Source: Thereva unica (Eukaryota > Arthropoda > Insecta > Diptera > Therevidae). Taken from it: a stretch of DNA of 64,000 nucleotides. Below, in pieces: positions 1 to 9,418 of the stretch. Every line of letters begins with the position of its first letter. Within the stretch, counting starts at the first letter, position 1. Location of the stretch: contig CATLJY010000061.1 in NCBI GenBank assembly GCA_949987705.1, forward strand, positions 124,001 to 188,000. Direction: 5' to 3'. The notes under the pieces were generated by a model that saw only the letters and a program-made list of their open reading frames with translations, did no database searches and was not told where the DNA came from. The translations under genes were made by a program, and so were the position numbers.

Positions 1-659
1 CTCAAGTTTTTCAAGAAGTATGTAAGATACTCGGAATGAAGAAGACCAGGACGACGCCCCTTCATCCCCAATCCGATGGAATGGTAGAACGATTCAACAG
101 GACAATGCTAGAGCACTTAGGGAAAGTCGTTAGCGAGCACCAGCGCGATTGGGACAGTTATATCCCTATTTTTCTAATGGCATATCGGACAGCAGTTCAT
201 AATTCCACAGGACAAACCCCTTCTAGTGTGATTTTTGGAAGACAAATCCGGCTGCCAAGCGACTTGAAATTTGGGACACCTGTGGAAAGCAACGAATCTA
301 CTGGCGGTTATACAGGTGAACTTCGTGATAGACTTGCAGATATCCACCAGCTCGCAAGGAGGAATCTCAAGATAGCCAGTGACAGGATGAAAACAAGGTA
401 CGACCTCCGAGCAAACTGTAGCGGATTCCAGGAAGGTGACCTCGTTTGGCTGTTCAACCCTCGAAGACGGAAAGGCAAGTCTCCGAAACTTCAGCGTCAG
501 TGGGAGGGGCCCTATAAAATCCTAACACGGATCAACGATGTGGTCTACAGGATTCAACAAGGACCCAAAGCAAAGAAGAAGATTGTGCACATAGACAGGC
601 TGTGCCCATATCATCAGCCGGATCCAGGATGGACAACTGTTCGGGACGAACAGTCCTAA
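1..659 (+). CDS. G-family Pol polyprotein, C-terminal part (integrase end)
   Basis: This open frame runs from the window edge to the stop at 657-659. It covers the end of the integrase catalytic core, including the catalytic Glu in GMVERFNRT, and the integrase C-terminal domain that ends a few residues after CPYHQPDPGW. It aligns without gaps to the last ~207 residues of the complete G Pol. Only two substitutions are obvious (a Gly for Arg in the EHL-KVV segment and an Asp for Asn in the GELR- segment). Integrase acts in the nucleus to join LTR cDNA to the genome. No break is visible in this part, so the copy may be recent, but its LTR differs from the other copy's LTRs, so it is a separate insertion. 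The first in-frame Met at 36 is internal to the protein, not a start. Confidence 0.92.
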   Translation, partial: QVFQEVCKILGMKKTRTTPLHPQSDGMVERFNRTMLEHLGKVVSEHQRDWDSYIPIFLMAYRTAVHNSTGQTPSSVIFGRQIRLPSDLKFGTPVESNESTGGYTGELRDRLADIHQLARRNLKIASDRMKTRYDLRANCSGFQEGDLVWLFNPRRRKGKSPKLQRQWEGPYKILTRINDVVYRIQQGPKAKKKIVHIDRLCPYHQPDPGWTTVRDEQS

Positions 660-669
660 GAAGGGGCAA

Positions 670-1139
670 TGTGATGATTATGCGCCATCTGTTCGTCGAG
701 AGGATGAATCAACGATTTTCGGTTGTTGTCTGAATTAAGAATTTATGTACTAAACTAACGAGCGATAAGCGAAGACAACTTCAAGCTGGTCTAAACTAAA
801 AGAAACATAGAACATACCACAAGGAACCAGAAAACGAAGGTTCCAGAAAGTAGACAAAGGTGGAGCTGCCTATATAAAAGCGCCTGGCAGCCGCTATCGA
901 GTCAGTTTTGATTATAAAGGCGATACAAGTGTTTTAAAGTGAAAAGTAGTGAAATAAAAAGCGATAATTAGAATTGAATAGTGCGAAATATTAAATTTGC
1001 TAGTGATTATAGTGAACTCTAAGAATTGTGTTTATTTTTAAATTGTGTTTGGTTTGTAATAAATAAGTTTTGTTTGGATAATTAAAAAGTGTATTCCTTA
1101 ATTAATCCTACGAATCCGTTAAGCCGTAAAAACGTAACA
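670..1139 (+). repeat. 3' LTR of G copy 1
   Basis: It begins TGTGATGATTATGCGCC and ends AAAAACGTAACA, a TG...CA repeat of about 470 bp. It matches the reverse complement of the 481-bp LTRs of the complete G element with scattered substitutions and small indels. A poly(A) signal AATAAA lies at 1058-1063. Confidence 0.93.
871..907 (+). promoter_or_regulatory. LTR core promoter: TATA box plus initiator
   Basis: TATATAAAAG at 871-880 is followed about 30 bases later by TCAGTT at 902-907, a match to the fly initiator consensus. The spacing is normal for RNA polymerase II. The same arrangement is present in the complete G LTRs, so transcription of G most likely starts near 903. Confidence 0.7.
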
Positions 1140-1640
1140 ATACTCTGGAAAAAAGCCTAAAGGCTGAAAATTTGACATTCCCATAAACTTTCCAGGAGAC
1201 TAACAAGCGGACGGAAGCAAAAAAAACGTGCGGAGCCTTAAAAGCCGGCTTTTTAACATAAGCCATCGTTCGACAGATTGCCCTCTCTTAAGATTCCGAT
1301 TCGATTCCAAATTTGCCTAATCGGTTTTCCTAATTGATGAGGTTCAAATTCCTAATTAATGCTGAATTTTCGTCATAAATGCAAATGCAGCTATTATAAT
1401 TTATAAAATTATTTTTTTATCCTTTTGCCCTAATTTTCCTCACTTTCATTTTGATTTTGAACTTCAAAAATTGCGGGAACCCCCACTGTCATCGCAAAGC
1501 ATAAAATTCTCACTTTCCAGTTTTAAAACGTTTTTATTAGCTCGCTTTCTTGTCTGTCTGTTTGTCCGGTACAAATCTTGCAATCGATTTTTTTAATACT
1601 TCTGGCTACCCGATCACCCTGAAATTTTGCACACAGCTTC
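1140..1640. other. No gene seen; AT-rich flank grading into satellite-like repeat
   Basis: No supported reading frame. From about 1540 the sequence (TGTCTGTCTG..., GCAATCGATTTTTTTAA, GAAATTTTGCACACAGC) resembles the spacer that precedes the 128-bp repeat units, and it recurs in altered form at about 1735-1820. Confidence 0.5.
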
Positions 1641-2156
1641 AGCTCCGATGACAATGTAATGTGAAAAACTCACTACACCGTTAGGTCCTTGGGGCCGTCT
1701 CAAGAAGACGGATTACTGTTTTCTTCAAGGAACAAATTTTGCAATCGATTTTTCAAATACTTCCGGATATCCTATGATGCTGAAATTTTGCATACAGCTT
1801 TAGCTCCGATGACAATGCAATATGGTATACTCAATATAACTTTATATCCATGGCGGCCATTTCAGGAGGGCGGATTGAAATATTCTACACAACCCCTTCG
1901 ACATGCGTATCAAATAAAAGGGTGTGATAAGTAGATCACCATAAGCAACATAGTATACTCAGTATATCCTTTGGTACATGGTGGCCATCTCAAGAGGACG
2001 GATTACCATTTTCTTCACAACCCCTTCGAGATGGGTATCAAATGAAAGAGTATGATAAGTAGAACACCATAGGCAATATAGTATACTCAATATATCGTTT
2101 GGTCCATGGCGGTCATCTCAAGCGGTCGTATTACCATTTTCTTCACAACGCCTTCG
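1641..2156. repeat. Degenerate 128-bp satellite, about four units
   Basis: Units carry a core like CCATGGCGGCCATCTCAAG followed by ACTTTCTTCACAACC-like and GGGTATCAAATGAAAG-like blocks. Cores lie near 1690, 1848, 1977 and 2104, so the later spacings are 129 and 127. The same repeat forms a cleaner array at 62958-64000. Units here are more diverged, indicating an older or less homogenised block. Confidence 0.85.
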
Positions 2157-2645
2157 CGGATTCGTAGGATTAATTAAGGGATACACTTTTTAATTATCCA
2201 CACAATAATTTATTTATTGCAAACCAAAACATAATTTAATGACAAACACAATTCTTAAGTTCACTATAATCACGTTTAATTTACTATCCCGCACTATTAA
2301 ATTCTATCTATCGCTTTATAATTCACTTTTAAATCACCACTTTTCACTGTTCTCACTTTAGAACACTTTTATCGCCTTTCAAATCAAAACTGACTCTCTC
2401 AGCGCCTGCAAGCCGCTTTTATATCCAAGCTCCACCTTTATCTAACTTCTGGAACCTTCGTCCCTTTTCTAGTGCCTAGTGGTATGTTCGTTTCATTTCG
2501 TCCAGAAGCTTGAAGTTGTCTTCACTTATCGCTCGTTCCAATTTTAGTTTAGTACATAAATCATTAGTTCAGACATCAACCAGAGTTGTTACCGACAATC
2601 GTTGATTATACTTTTTGACAAACAGAAGGGGCATAAATCATCACA
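2157..2645 (-). repeat. G-family LTR fragment (no internal region)
   Basis: It matches the G LTR in minus orientation from CGGATTCGTAGG through to the terminal ATCATCACA. About 22 bases are missing at the map-left end, where it abuts a 128-bp satellite unit in mid-repeat. No gag or pol adjoins it. It is a solo or truncated LTR, clearly diverged from the other copies. Confidence 0.88.
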
Positions 2646-2660
2646 GTAGGCTCTTTCTAA

Positions 2661-3095
2661 GGGCCTGTGTGAATTCGATGACTAAAATTTAGTGTCGATA
2701 ATACAGTATTTAGGGCCTGTGTGAATTGGGACTAAATTGATGACTAAACTAAATTTTGCAGTTTTTGTCGTTAATGTAGGGAAATGCTGTGTGAATTCTT
2801 TTAAAGACTAAATTCAATTGACAATAATTTTTATTTTATAATTTATAGTATAATGCTTTTTATACAGTAAGCAACTAAATATATGGATGTCGAAGATATC
2901 ATTATTGACAACAGGCTATTTTTTCTCTACTCTACTTTCCGTTGTATTAAAATATTTTGAAACAAGTTCACCATCAATTTAGTCAACTGTCAAAACATTT
3001 AGTCTCCTCGCCAGAAGACTAAATACTGTATTATCGACACTAAATTTTAGTCATCGAGTTCACACAGGCCCTTAGTTCCCAATTCACACAGGCCC
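2661..3095. mobile_element. PIF/Harbinger-like MITE (outer), interrupted
   Basis: The outer ends are GGGCCTGTGTGAATTCGATG at 2661 and the inverted CCAATTCACACAGGCCC ending at 3095. TAA flanks both sides (2658-2660 and 3096-3098). GGGCCTG ends with a 3-bp TWA duplication are usual for PIF/Harbinger (Tourist-type) MITEs. Without the inner insertion and its duplication, only about 73 bp remain, so this is a very short non-coding element. Confidence 0.8.
2713..3071. mobile_element. PIF/Harbinger-like MITE (inner), inserted in its own relative
   Basis: A 359-bp element with GGGCCTGTGTGAATTGGG at 2713 and the inverted GTTCACACAGGCCC ending at 3071, flanked by TTA at 2710-2712 and 3072-3074. Its right end repeats, inverted, the left end of the outer MITE for over 50 bp (ACTAAATTTTAGTCATCGAG). 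Inner and outer copies are therefore in opposite orientation. No reading frame is present. Confidence 0.8.
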
Positions 3096-3196
3096 TAAGT
3101 CCAAAGTTGAGAACACTGATTTTCCGTGAAGGAGAGGAAATAAGCTCTGAATTAAAGGTGATGGATACTTGTCAGGCTGAATAATCGCGTTGAGTT

Positions 3197-3424
3197 TTGA
3201 CGTGACAACGTCTATTAAATCGGTTTAAGATAGGACGCGCGTGTGAAAATGTCCCGCACAATGTCCCGCACACAAAAAAAAATCATATCTCCGCCCCATA
3301 CATGTTAGGGGGGTGGTTAATGGCTCAAAATTTTCGTTAATTTATCCTCTACACGGGAAAAATACATTCATTCACCTTATTGACGTGACAACGTCTATTA
3401 AATCGGTTTAAGATAGGACGCGCG
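3197..3424. repeat. Two direct copies of a 45-bp block
   Basis: The block starting TTGACGTGACAACGTCTATT and ending GGACGCGCG occurs at 3197-3241 and 3380-3424. In the first copy it continues into GTGTGAAAATGTCCCGCAC. In the second it is cut by element Z exactly at CGCG, and the continuation resumes beyond Z at 15485. Related ACGTTGTCAC-type sequence recurs around 15576-15620, so this is a dispersed older repeat of unknown class. Confidence 0.8.
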
Positions 3425-3750
3425 AATTATAAAAAAACCGTTTATTCAGGCTGAAAAATATATTAAACAAAAACTACTTGGAATAAAAACACAAGATTTA
3501 AGATATTACAATTTATTTAAAAGGAACGAGATTTAAGTTTAAAAGTCCGAACTCAACTAACTTCTAAATATTCTTCAAAAAGCTTTCTAGCCATCGAAAA
3601 ACTTCAAAGTGTTTAGGTTGCAATTTTTCGATGGGAAAATTAAAATATTCTTTGTTGGGATTTCTCGGAAAACTCGGGTATCATCTCGTTACCCGAGATT
3701 TCCGGTATGCATCAGCAGACAACGTTATCTTGTCTTTTACATACATAACC
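3425..3750 (-). repeat. Z LTR (3' LTR in element sense)
   Basis: It begins AATTATAAAAAAACC and ends TACATACATAACC on the map strand. It is paired with 15157-15484. The env frame ends inside it (stop at 3681-3683). Confidence 0.93.
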
Positions 3751-5273
3751 CCTCCTCGGTTTGAGTAAGACTTCTCCTGAAGTCTTTTGGAATTTCTGTT
3801 TGAATTTTGTCTATTAATTACTTTAATTTGAGTTCTTTTTCCTTTCTTCAAAATTATCAAAAATGCTATACAAGCTATAACAATGCAAATGAATGATATG
3901 CTTATTACATAAGATACATTTTTGTGAAATTTCAGTTCTTTAATTTCTTCTATATTTTCGAAATGTTTAAATATAATACTACCAAAAGTTAAAGGTTTTA
4001 TATACGATTGATTAAAATTATTATTTGGATAAAAGTATTTGTCTTGAATGCCTTTTCTTTGATTATAAAAATTTTCTTGATAAAGTTTTATATTACAGTT
4101 ACAAAAAGAAATGAGATAATTTCCATTCAAAGTTATGTCTCTGTCATCACAATTTTGTATTAATTTCTCTTTTCTAGCATTTTTTATTAATAAACTTTCT
4201 TCATCTAATATTTCAATTTTTGTGTTATTATTATACCTAAGCTTACACTGCTTTTGCCAAATACAGCTTTTACTAACTTTTAATTCTCTTAACATTACAT
4301 TTTCTTGATATTTCAGCACTTTATTTTCAATCTCTACAATATATTCATTATCTTCTTCAATTTCTAAAAATTCTTTATTTGGTAGTGGTGAAATTAATTT
4401 CAAGTCAGTTTTTATATAATCTTGAGGAATTTTAATTGCTATTATTAAAAGATCTTTTTTATATGTAATAATGCCTAATTTGATTAATTTAAGCTTATAA
4501 AAATCAATATTATACATTTCTATCTCTTCTGCAGTTAAAATACTAGGATGTACAATATTGTGCTTTGCTGAAGCTATGTTGTCTTGAATTTGATTAATTT
4601 TATTTTCTAAAAATCTTAATTTTAACATTTGATCAAGGTATAAAGATTTTCTCAAAATTTCATTATTTTCTTTTTTTAATTCTTCTACTGTTTTGATAAT
4701 TTTTTCTCTATCATTTTCAACAGCATTTTTCAGTATGTTCATTGAGTCATTAAAATGTTTATTTATCGTAATCTGTTTGTTGATTGTTGTTATTGCATTA
4801 TGTGTGTTTTCATTAGTTGTTTTTAAATGTTCTAAAATTTCCTGTCGGTCTTCGTCATTCATGGTTCCGAAAAGCCATTTTTGTGCTGTGCCAACAATGT
4901 TCATTAGACCTCTTCTTTTTCTTACCTCTTTCTTCTCATATGTATACGGTGTTATAGATTTAACTTTGGATTTGATTACGTTTATTTCTGTCTGTATCAA
5001 GTTCTTGTTATCTACATCTAATTTTTGCAAGTTTGTTTCTATTTGTATTAGTATATTATATATTTCTTTGGGATCAATGATATGTAATAATGTAGTTGTC
5101 TGATTAACTATTTCTACTTCTCTTATCTTGATTTGTATATATCCAGTTTCTTCATTTATTGGGTTGACCTGTAGTAACCCTTGTACTGTTGCAATCGTCA
5201 TGAGGAATATTATTACGGTGTTGATTACCTGTGGATTTTTTAAATGGTCTTTTAATATTTGAAACGTGAACAT
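3681..5273 (-). CDS. env: Envelope glycoprotein of element Z (insect errantivirus Env)
   Basis: A 530-aa uninterrupted frame of the errantivirus/baculovirus-F type, the membrane-fusion glycoprotein family that lets some insect gypsy elements leave cells. Visible features in order: a hydrophobic segment at about residues 17-32 suited to a signal peptide; a furin-type site RKRR at 118-121; a following segment GLMNIVGTAQKWLFG that fits the family's fusion-peptide position; heptad-rich helices around 150-250; several Cys pairs near 350-405; a transmembrane helix at about 453-475; and a basic cytoplasmic tail of about 55 residues. The last ~23 residues are encoded in the 3' LTR. The frame overlaps the end of pol by about 120 bp, and in related elements env is expressed from a spliced RNA. 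No break is visible in this frame. Whether it is functional is unknown. Confidence 0.9.
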   Translation of the reverse strand: MFTFQILKDHLKNPQVINTVIIFLMTIATVQGLLQVNPINEETGYIQIKIREVEIVNQTTTLLHIIDPKEIYNILIQIETNLQKLDVDNKNLIQTEINVIKSKVKSITPYTYEKKEVRKRRGLMNIVGTAQKWLFGTMNDEDRQEILEHLKTTNENTHNAITTINKQITINKHFNDSMNILKNAVENDREKIIKTVEELKKENNEILRKSLYLDQMLKLRFLENKINQIQDNIASAKHNIVHPSILTAEEIEMYNIDFYKLKLIKLGIITYKKDLLIIAIKIPQDYIKTDLKLISPLPNKEFLEIEEDNEYIVEIENKVLKYQENVMLRELKVSKSCIWQKQCKLRYNNNTKIEILDEESLLIKNARKEKLIQNCDDRDITLNGNYLISFCNCNIKLYQENFYNQRKGIQDKYFYPNNNFNQSYIKPLTFGSIIFKHFENIEEIKELKFHKNVSYVISISFICIVIACIAFLIILKKGKRTQIKVINRQNSNRNSKRLQEKSYSNRGGVMYVKDKITLSADAYRKSRVTR

Positions 5274-5391
5274 TTCTTAGGGATTTAATTCTATAATAAG
5301 GTTCGTCCTTATGCCTAACTCGTTTGTAATTCTTAATTGGTCCTGCTATCCTATTTTCTATATAACTCTCCCTACTTAAATTTCTTTTCTT
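5152..5391 (-). CDS. Pol C-terminal end of element Z, separated by insertion
   Basis: This basic stretch, with IENRIAGPIKNYKRVRHK and many Lys/Arg, is the integrase C-terminal tail of Z. It lies on the far side of the 5.5-kb foldback element from the rest of pol (10891-13851). Discounting the AATT duplication, its frame agrees with that of the larger part. As the DNA now stands, an apparent Met and a few residues at its upstream end come from the inserted element, and translation cannot run through. It ends at a stop overlapping the env start region. Confidence 0.8.
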   Translation of the reverse strand, partial: KKRNLSRESYIENRIAGPIKNYKRVRHKDEPYYRIKSLRNVHVSNIKRPFKKSTGNQHRNNIPHDDCNSTRVTTGQPNK

Positions 5392-5930
5392 AATTGAGGA
5401 GTGACTTTTCAAAAGGCCTTATTTCCATTTTTTACTTTAGATCAAATTTCGATGGAATCCAGTAGCAAGGCTAAATTATCACCTATTCACGTTAATAGGA
5501 CGAAAGAAAAGTCCTTCGTTCCTATAAAAAAATGGATACTAATATAGATTTTTTTTCAAAACAGGCGTATTCCCATGTATGAAATAAACGGTGTATTTAA
5601 TTGAACAAAACGCCACATTTTCTGCGTGAATTTGTAGTATTTTAAAAGATTTCAAGCAAAAGACTTTTAAAAAAAAAAATGTAATAAAGTCATTTTAGCT
5701 TTTTCAAAAAACAAAAGCTTATACAGAGGCTCTGTCCGTCTGTCCGTCTGTCCGTCTGAAGCCTACTTTCATCTCTGAAAGTACTGCAGATACAGACTTG
5801 GGAAATATCTCAAATCTTAGGTCAAAAGACCAAAAACTGAGAAAATGGTCTGGAAATTTCAACCAGAAGTATATTTAACAACAAAAGTATATTTAACAAC
5901 AAAAAAGAGATTTCTAATAAAGTTCATTTA

Positions 5931-5995
5931 TCGGTAGCCTAGAGGTAAGGCGCTGGAGTCATAACCCAGGCGAACCAAGTTCAATCCCCGACCGC
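5931..5995 (+). other. tRNA-Met-like, SINE-type Pol III promoter block
   Basis: TAGCCTAGAGG fits box A and GTTCAATCC fits box B. Between them a 7-base loop GTCATAA would place anticodon CAT over a partly paired CTGGA/CCCAG stem. The acceptor and T stems do not pair properly, so this is not a working tRNA. A tRNA-derived SINE head or old tRNA fragment is likely. Confidence 0.5.
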
Positions 5996-6828
5996 AAAAT
6001 GGTGAAATAAATTTTTTTTTTTACTTCGGTGTAACATGTTTTAATTCTATTTCTCACTAAATTATATTATTTAATAATGATACTCAGGAGAACATAAACA
6101 TTTATTTAATTAGAAGTGCAAAAAAATCATTATCTTGAGGTTTTATGGCTCTTCGGCGGCTTTATAAATCATTAAGAAATTTCGCGGAAATAATATAAAG
6201 TATTTATTTGTTTATATGCATATTTTATATGGTGTTCATTTTATTATAGTTTATAGTTATGTAGGTGGTGCTGTAAACCAAAACAAAAATTCAATTTTAT
6301 CGAACTTCGCTGTGGATTTGTCACAAAAAATATGTATGATTTAAACGAAACATTTGGTAGGTTTAAAACGAAAAGTAGATTATCTAATTTTTACCAGGGC
6401 ATATAAACGCTTACTGAAATGAATGAAAATTTATAAATTTCACGAACGATGTATTTAAGACCGTCCTTATAGTCCATGAATATAAGGAAGTGATTTTTCT
6501 CTGAATTTTTAATATTTTACAAAAATTTTACAAACGATTTGCCCCATATCTAAAAAATTTTGCAGCCCTTTGTTTAAAAGCATATTTTTAAGTTTTTATT
6601 AACTAAATTTGTATGTATCTCTTCAGAATAACAAAACAAAAGTGGGATGTTGTGCCTAGAAACTAGCCACTAATTACGCTTTTTCTTGGTATTCTTTCTA
6701 TTGAATAACACTTCAGTCTGGATGACAATATATTAAGTGAAGATTGTGAAGAATTGCGAAAATATTCAAACAAATAACTCGAAAAACTAACGCATCTTTC
6801 ATGGAGATACTGCTGAAAGAATTATACA

Positions 6829-7225
6829 ATAATTACCCGCCAAGAATTTGAGAGAATTGATATATTTTAATTGCACCCCATCTATGACAAAGAATAGTGA
6901 ACACCATCTATGGCAATATTACATTACTCTTCGTTTTACCTATGATTATCAATTTCCATAAAATATACAAAATACATTTCATAAATAATAGAAAATCTGT
7001 TGTCATAAATCAGTTGTTTACTTCCTTCTAAAGTTTATACATATCTTGCATTGGAATGTACCTTTTTATGAAAGCATGAATAAATAGGTTTATTGCCACA
7101 TTACTACAAGTTAGTGTTTGGAGTAATGGGTTGGTGCTAGATCGGGGTGCGAAATTACCAGGTTCGATTCTTGATGAATTTTTTAAGTACTTTTTTTTAG
7201 CTTTTTTAGTTATGATGATTTATTG
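6829..7225. repeat. Left arm of ~395-bp inverted repeat in the foldback element
   Basis: From ATTACCCGCCAA to about TTATGATGATTT, this stretch recurs inverted at 8807-9209. The two arms differ by few bases over most of the length. Both carry a box-B-like GGTTCGAT motif and GGGTTGGTGCTAG near 7130-7175, suggesting a SINE-like piece inside each arm. About 1.6 kb separates the arms. Confidence 0.8.
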
Positions 7226-7410
7226 TAGTATAATAAACTAAGCCTGCGTTGATGATAAAATCTCAAAGCGGCGACTAATTAAAACCTTTGGGACATATTC
7301 AATTGTGAGCTATAACTCAATCTATAATAAGCTAAATAAGCCAAATCCGTTTTTAACTAAAACTTTTATTTCACATTGCATTGATTTAATTATTGTCATA
7401 ATGCTGTATC

Positions 7411-7525
7411 CTAGTGTGGCCATGGAGATTCATAAGTATTACACTGACCAACGCTATATATAATTAATCTTGCAAAGTTTTTGTTAAAGGCTTATGTAGG
7501 TTATAAGTTGTGAGACTTTGCGTAA
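7411..7525. repeat. Second inverted pair: partner at 10190-10301
   Basis: The stretch running from CTAGTGTGGCCATGGAG to AAGTTGTGAGACTTTGCGTAA recurs inverted at about 10190-10301 (TACGCAGTCTCACAACTTATA onward). A further pair, about 6640-6740 with 10556-10640, carries TTGTGCCTAGAAACTAGCCA-like sequence. The pairs are not concentric with the 6829/8807 pair, so the element has been rearranged. Confidence 0.75.
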
Positions 7526-7699
7526 TGGGTGTTTCTCACCAAAGTGGTAAAATCGCTGTCCTTGGCAAATATTACGTAAACTATGGTGAGAAATATTTAT
7601 ATTTCTGCAAATTTCAATTTATAACTATCTAAACTATAGTATACAATATAGAAAATATCTCACTTAAAAACCTATATGGTTTCAATAACGTATTTTTTA

Positions 7700-8590
7700 G
7701 GTCTAAAAACAGTCCCCTAGCCGGTCCCCAAACCAAAATATTTTCTATTGAGTTCATTAATTGAACTAATATTTTAAAAACAATTAACTTATATAACACA
7801 ATCTAATCAATATGAAATGATATGCTATTAGACTCTAATATCAATTTATTTAAACTATTTTTTGATTAGTTTAATTTAACCTAAAGTTGGTCCCTGAATT
7901 TCATGAACAGTCCCCTGCCAAAGTTTCGAGTTACGCATCAGGCCATCTACAGTAAAGACAGACTTGTCAATGGGCGTAACGAAACGTGAACGACATGAAA
8001 TTAGCTTTGTTACCCCCAAAAGTAGCTATACCTCATTTTGTTTAGTGTTACAAGAGTTAGAGGGGCACATGCGCGTATCGGTACGCAACATTCGACAGTC
8101 CTCTGCTAAGTATTATTTTTCTTTTTTTAAAGTGTTCCAGTTTTCTCTATTGTGCATAGTTTTAAATAATATGGCTTATATTGTTTCTATATAACAAAAT
8201 AAAGTCATAATGAAGGAATTTTATGGTACCGTACCAATTACACAAATTAAACAGTCCCCTGCCAACAGTCCCCGTCAACAGTCCCCCGCTACATACAGAA
8301 ACAGGAGACTGTTTCATTTATTAGGGCACTGTTATTGTACTTTTGCCTTTGTTTTAGGTCTATAACCATCTTTTAATCATGGCGCGAGAAAGAAGAAAGT
8401 GTCTAAGGAAGAAATAAAAGTTCACAAGTTTACTTGGAACTACACAGAGAACTTGGAACTACCAAAGAAGACTGTTTTATTTTTATATATATGCGTCATG
8501 AGGAATGTTTTTAAAGTATATATACTACTAATAAATGCTCATTTCACTTATATATGCAGTCTTCTGACATATGCAACAGTCCCCTGACAT
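7700..8590 (+). repeat. Recurrent ACAGTCCCC motif cluster
   Basis: ACAGTCCCC, often followed by TGCCA, occurs near 7709, 7909, 8250, 8264, 8278 and 8577, with related GACTGTT forms on the other strand near 8305. No reading frame accounts for it. It could be transposase-binding repeats or an old minisatellite. Confidence 0.6.
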
Positions 8591-8806
8591 ATGAATTTTT
8601 TAAATTTACTCAATAAGTCCTAAAATAAAACAAATATATTTGGGTCCCTTACTGTTTATTATCCACCAGATAGATATCTATTTAATTGTATATTGTTTTT
8701 CCATATTCACGTAAAAAAATTACTGGGACAGATTTCTTGTAAAAATTTACCAGTTTACAGAGAAACACCCTAATCTAAAACTTAACAAAGTATTTAACAA
8801 ACACTA

Positions 8807-9209
8807 CCAAAATCATCATAACTTAAAAAAAAAAAAAAAGTAGTACGCGGCCATCGCCAGTATCGAACCCGGGTCCTGTCGCACCCCGAGCTAGCACCAA
8901 CCCATTACTCCAAACTCTAACTCGTAGGAATGTGGCAATAAACCTATTTATTCATGCTTTCATAAAAAGGTACATTCCAATGCAAGATATGTATGTATAA
9001 ACTTTAGAAGGAAGTAAACAACTGATTTATGACAACAGATTTTCTATTATTTATGAAATGTATTTTGTATATTTTATGGAAATTGATAATCATAGGTAAA
9101 ACGAAGAGTAATGTAATATTGCCATAGATGGTGTTCACTATTCTTTGTCATAGATGGGGTGCAATTAAAATATATCAATTCTTTCATATTTTTGGCGGGT
9201 AATTATTGG
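8807..9209. repeat. Right arm of ~395-bp inverted repeat in the foldback element
   Basis: This is the inverted copy of 6829-7225, ending TTGGCGGGTAATTATT. An A-rich run at about 8826-8840 adjoins the tRNA-like part, as a SINE tail would. Confidence 0.8.
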
Positions 9210-9418
9210 TGTTGGTCTCTTGCGAAGTGGGGGTACTTGTGTGCGTGCACGTGCATATATGCTATGGATAAACAGGTCCTGTGTTTTTCAGTAGATGTTC
9301 TACATTTAAAGAAAAGTGAAGTGCGTGCATGATAATATTTTCTTTAAAAATAAAATAAAAAATAAAGTTAAATTGAAGTGTAAATAAATACAAAAGGCGC
9401 GGTAAGCTGAATTTTTAA

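Larger units (their letters stand above)
1..1139 (+). mobile_element. Ty3/gypsy element 'G', copy 1 (3' part, cut by window edge)
   Basis: The 3' end of an LTR retrotransposon enters from the left edge: the last part of pol, a 10-base spacer, then a 3' LTR. The coding part is almost the same as the end of the complete G pol at 55745-59335 (minus), and the LTR is a diverged match to the LTRs at 55253 and 60887. The 5' LTR and gag lie outside the window, so its target duplication cannot be checked. The right flank after the LTR begins ATAC. Confidence 0.93.

Noticed and set aside
4693..5103. 136-codon plus-strand frame rich in hydrophobic residues
   Set aside because: It is the antisense shadow of the env gene; AT-rich coding strands often give such frames.
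5931..5995. Functional tRNA-Met gene
   Set aside because: Acceptor and T stems do not pair; kept only as a SINE-like Pol III promoter block.
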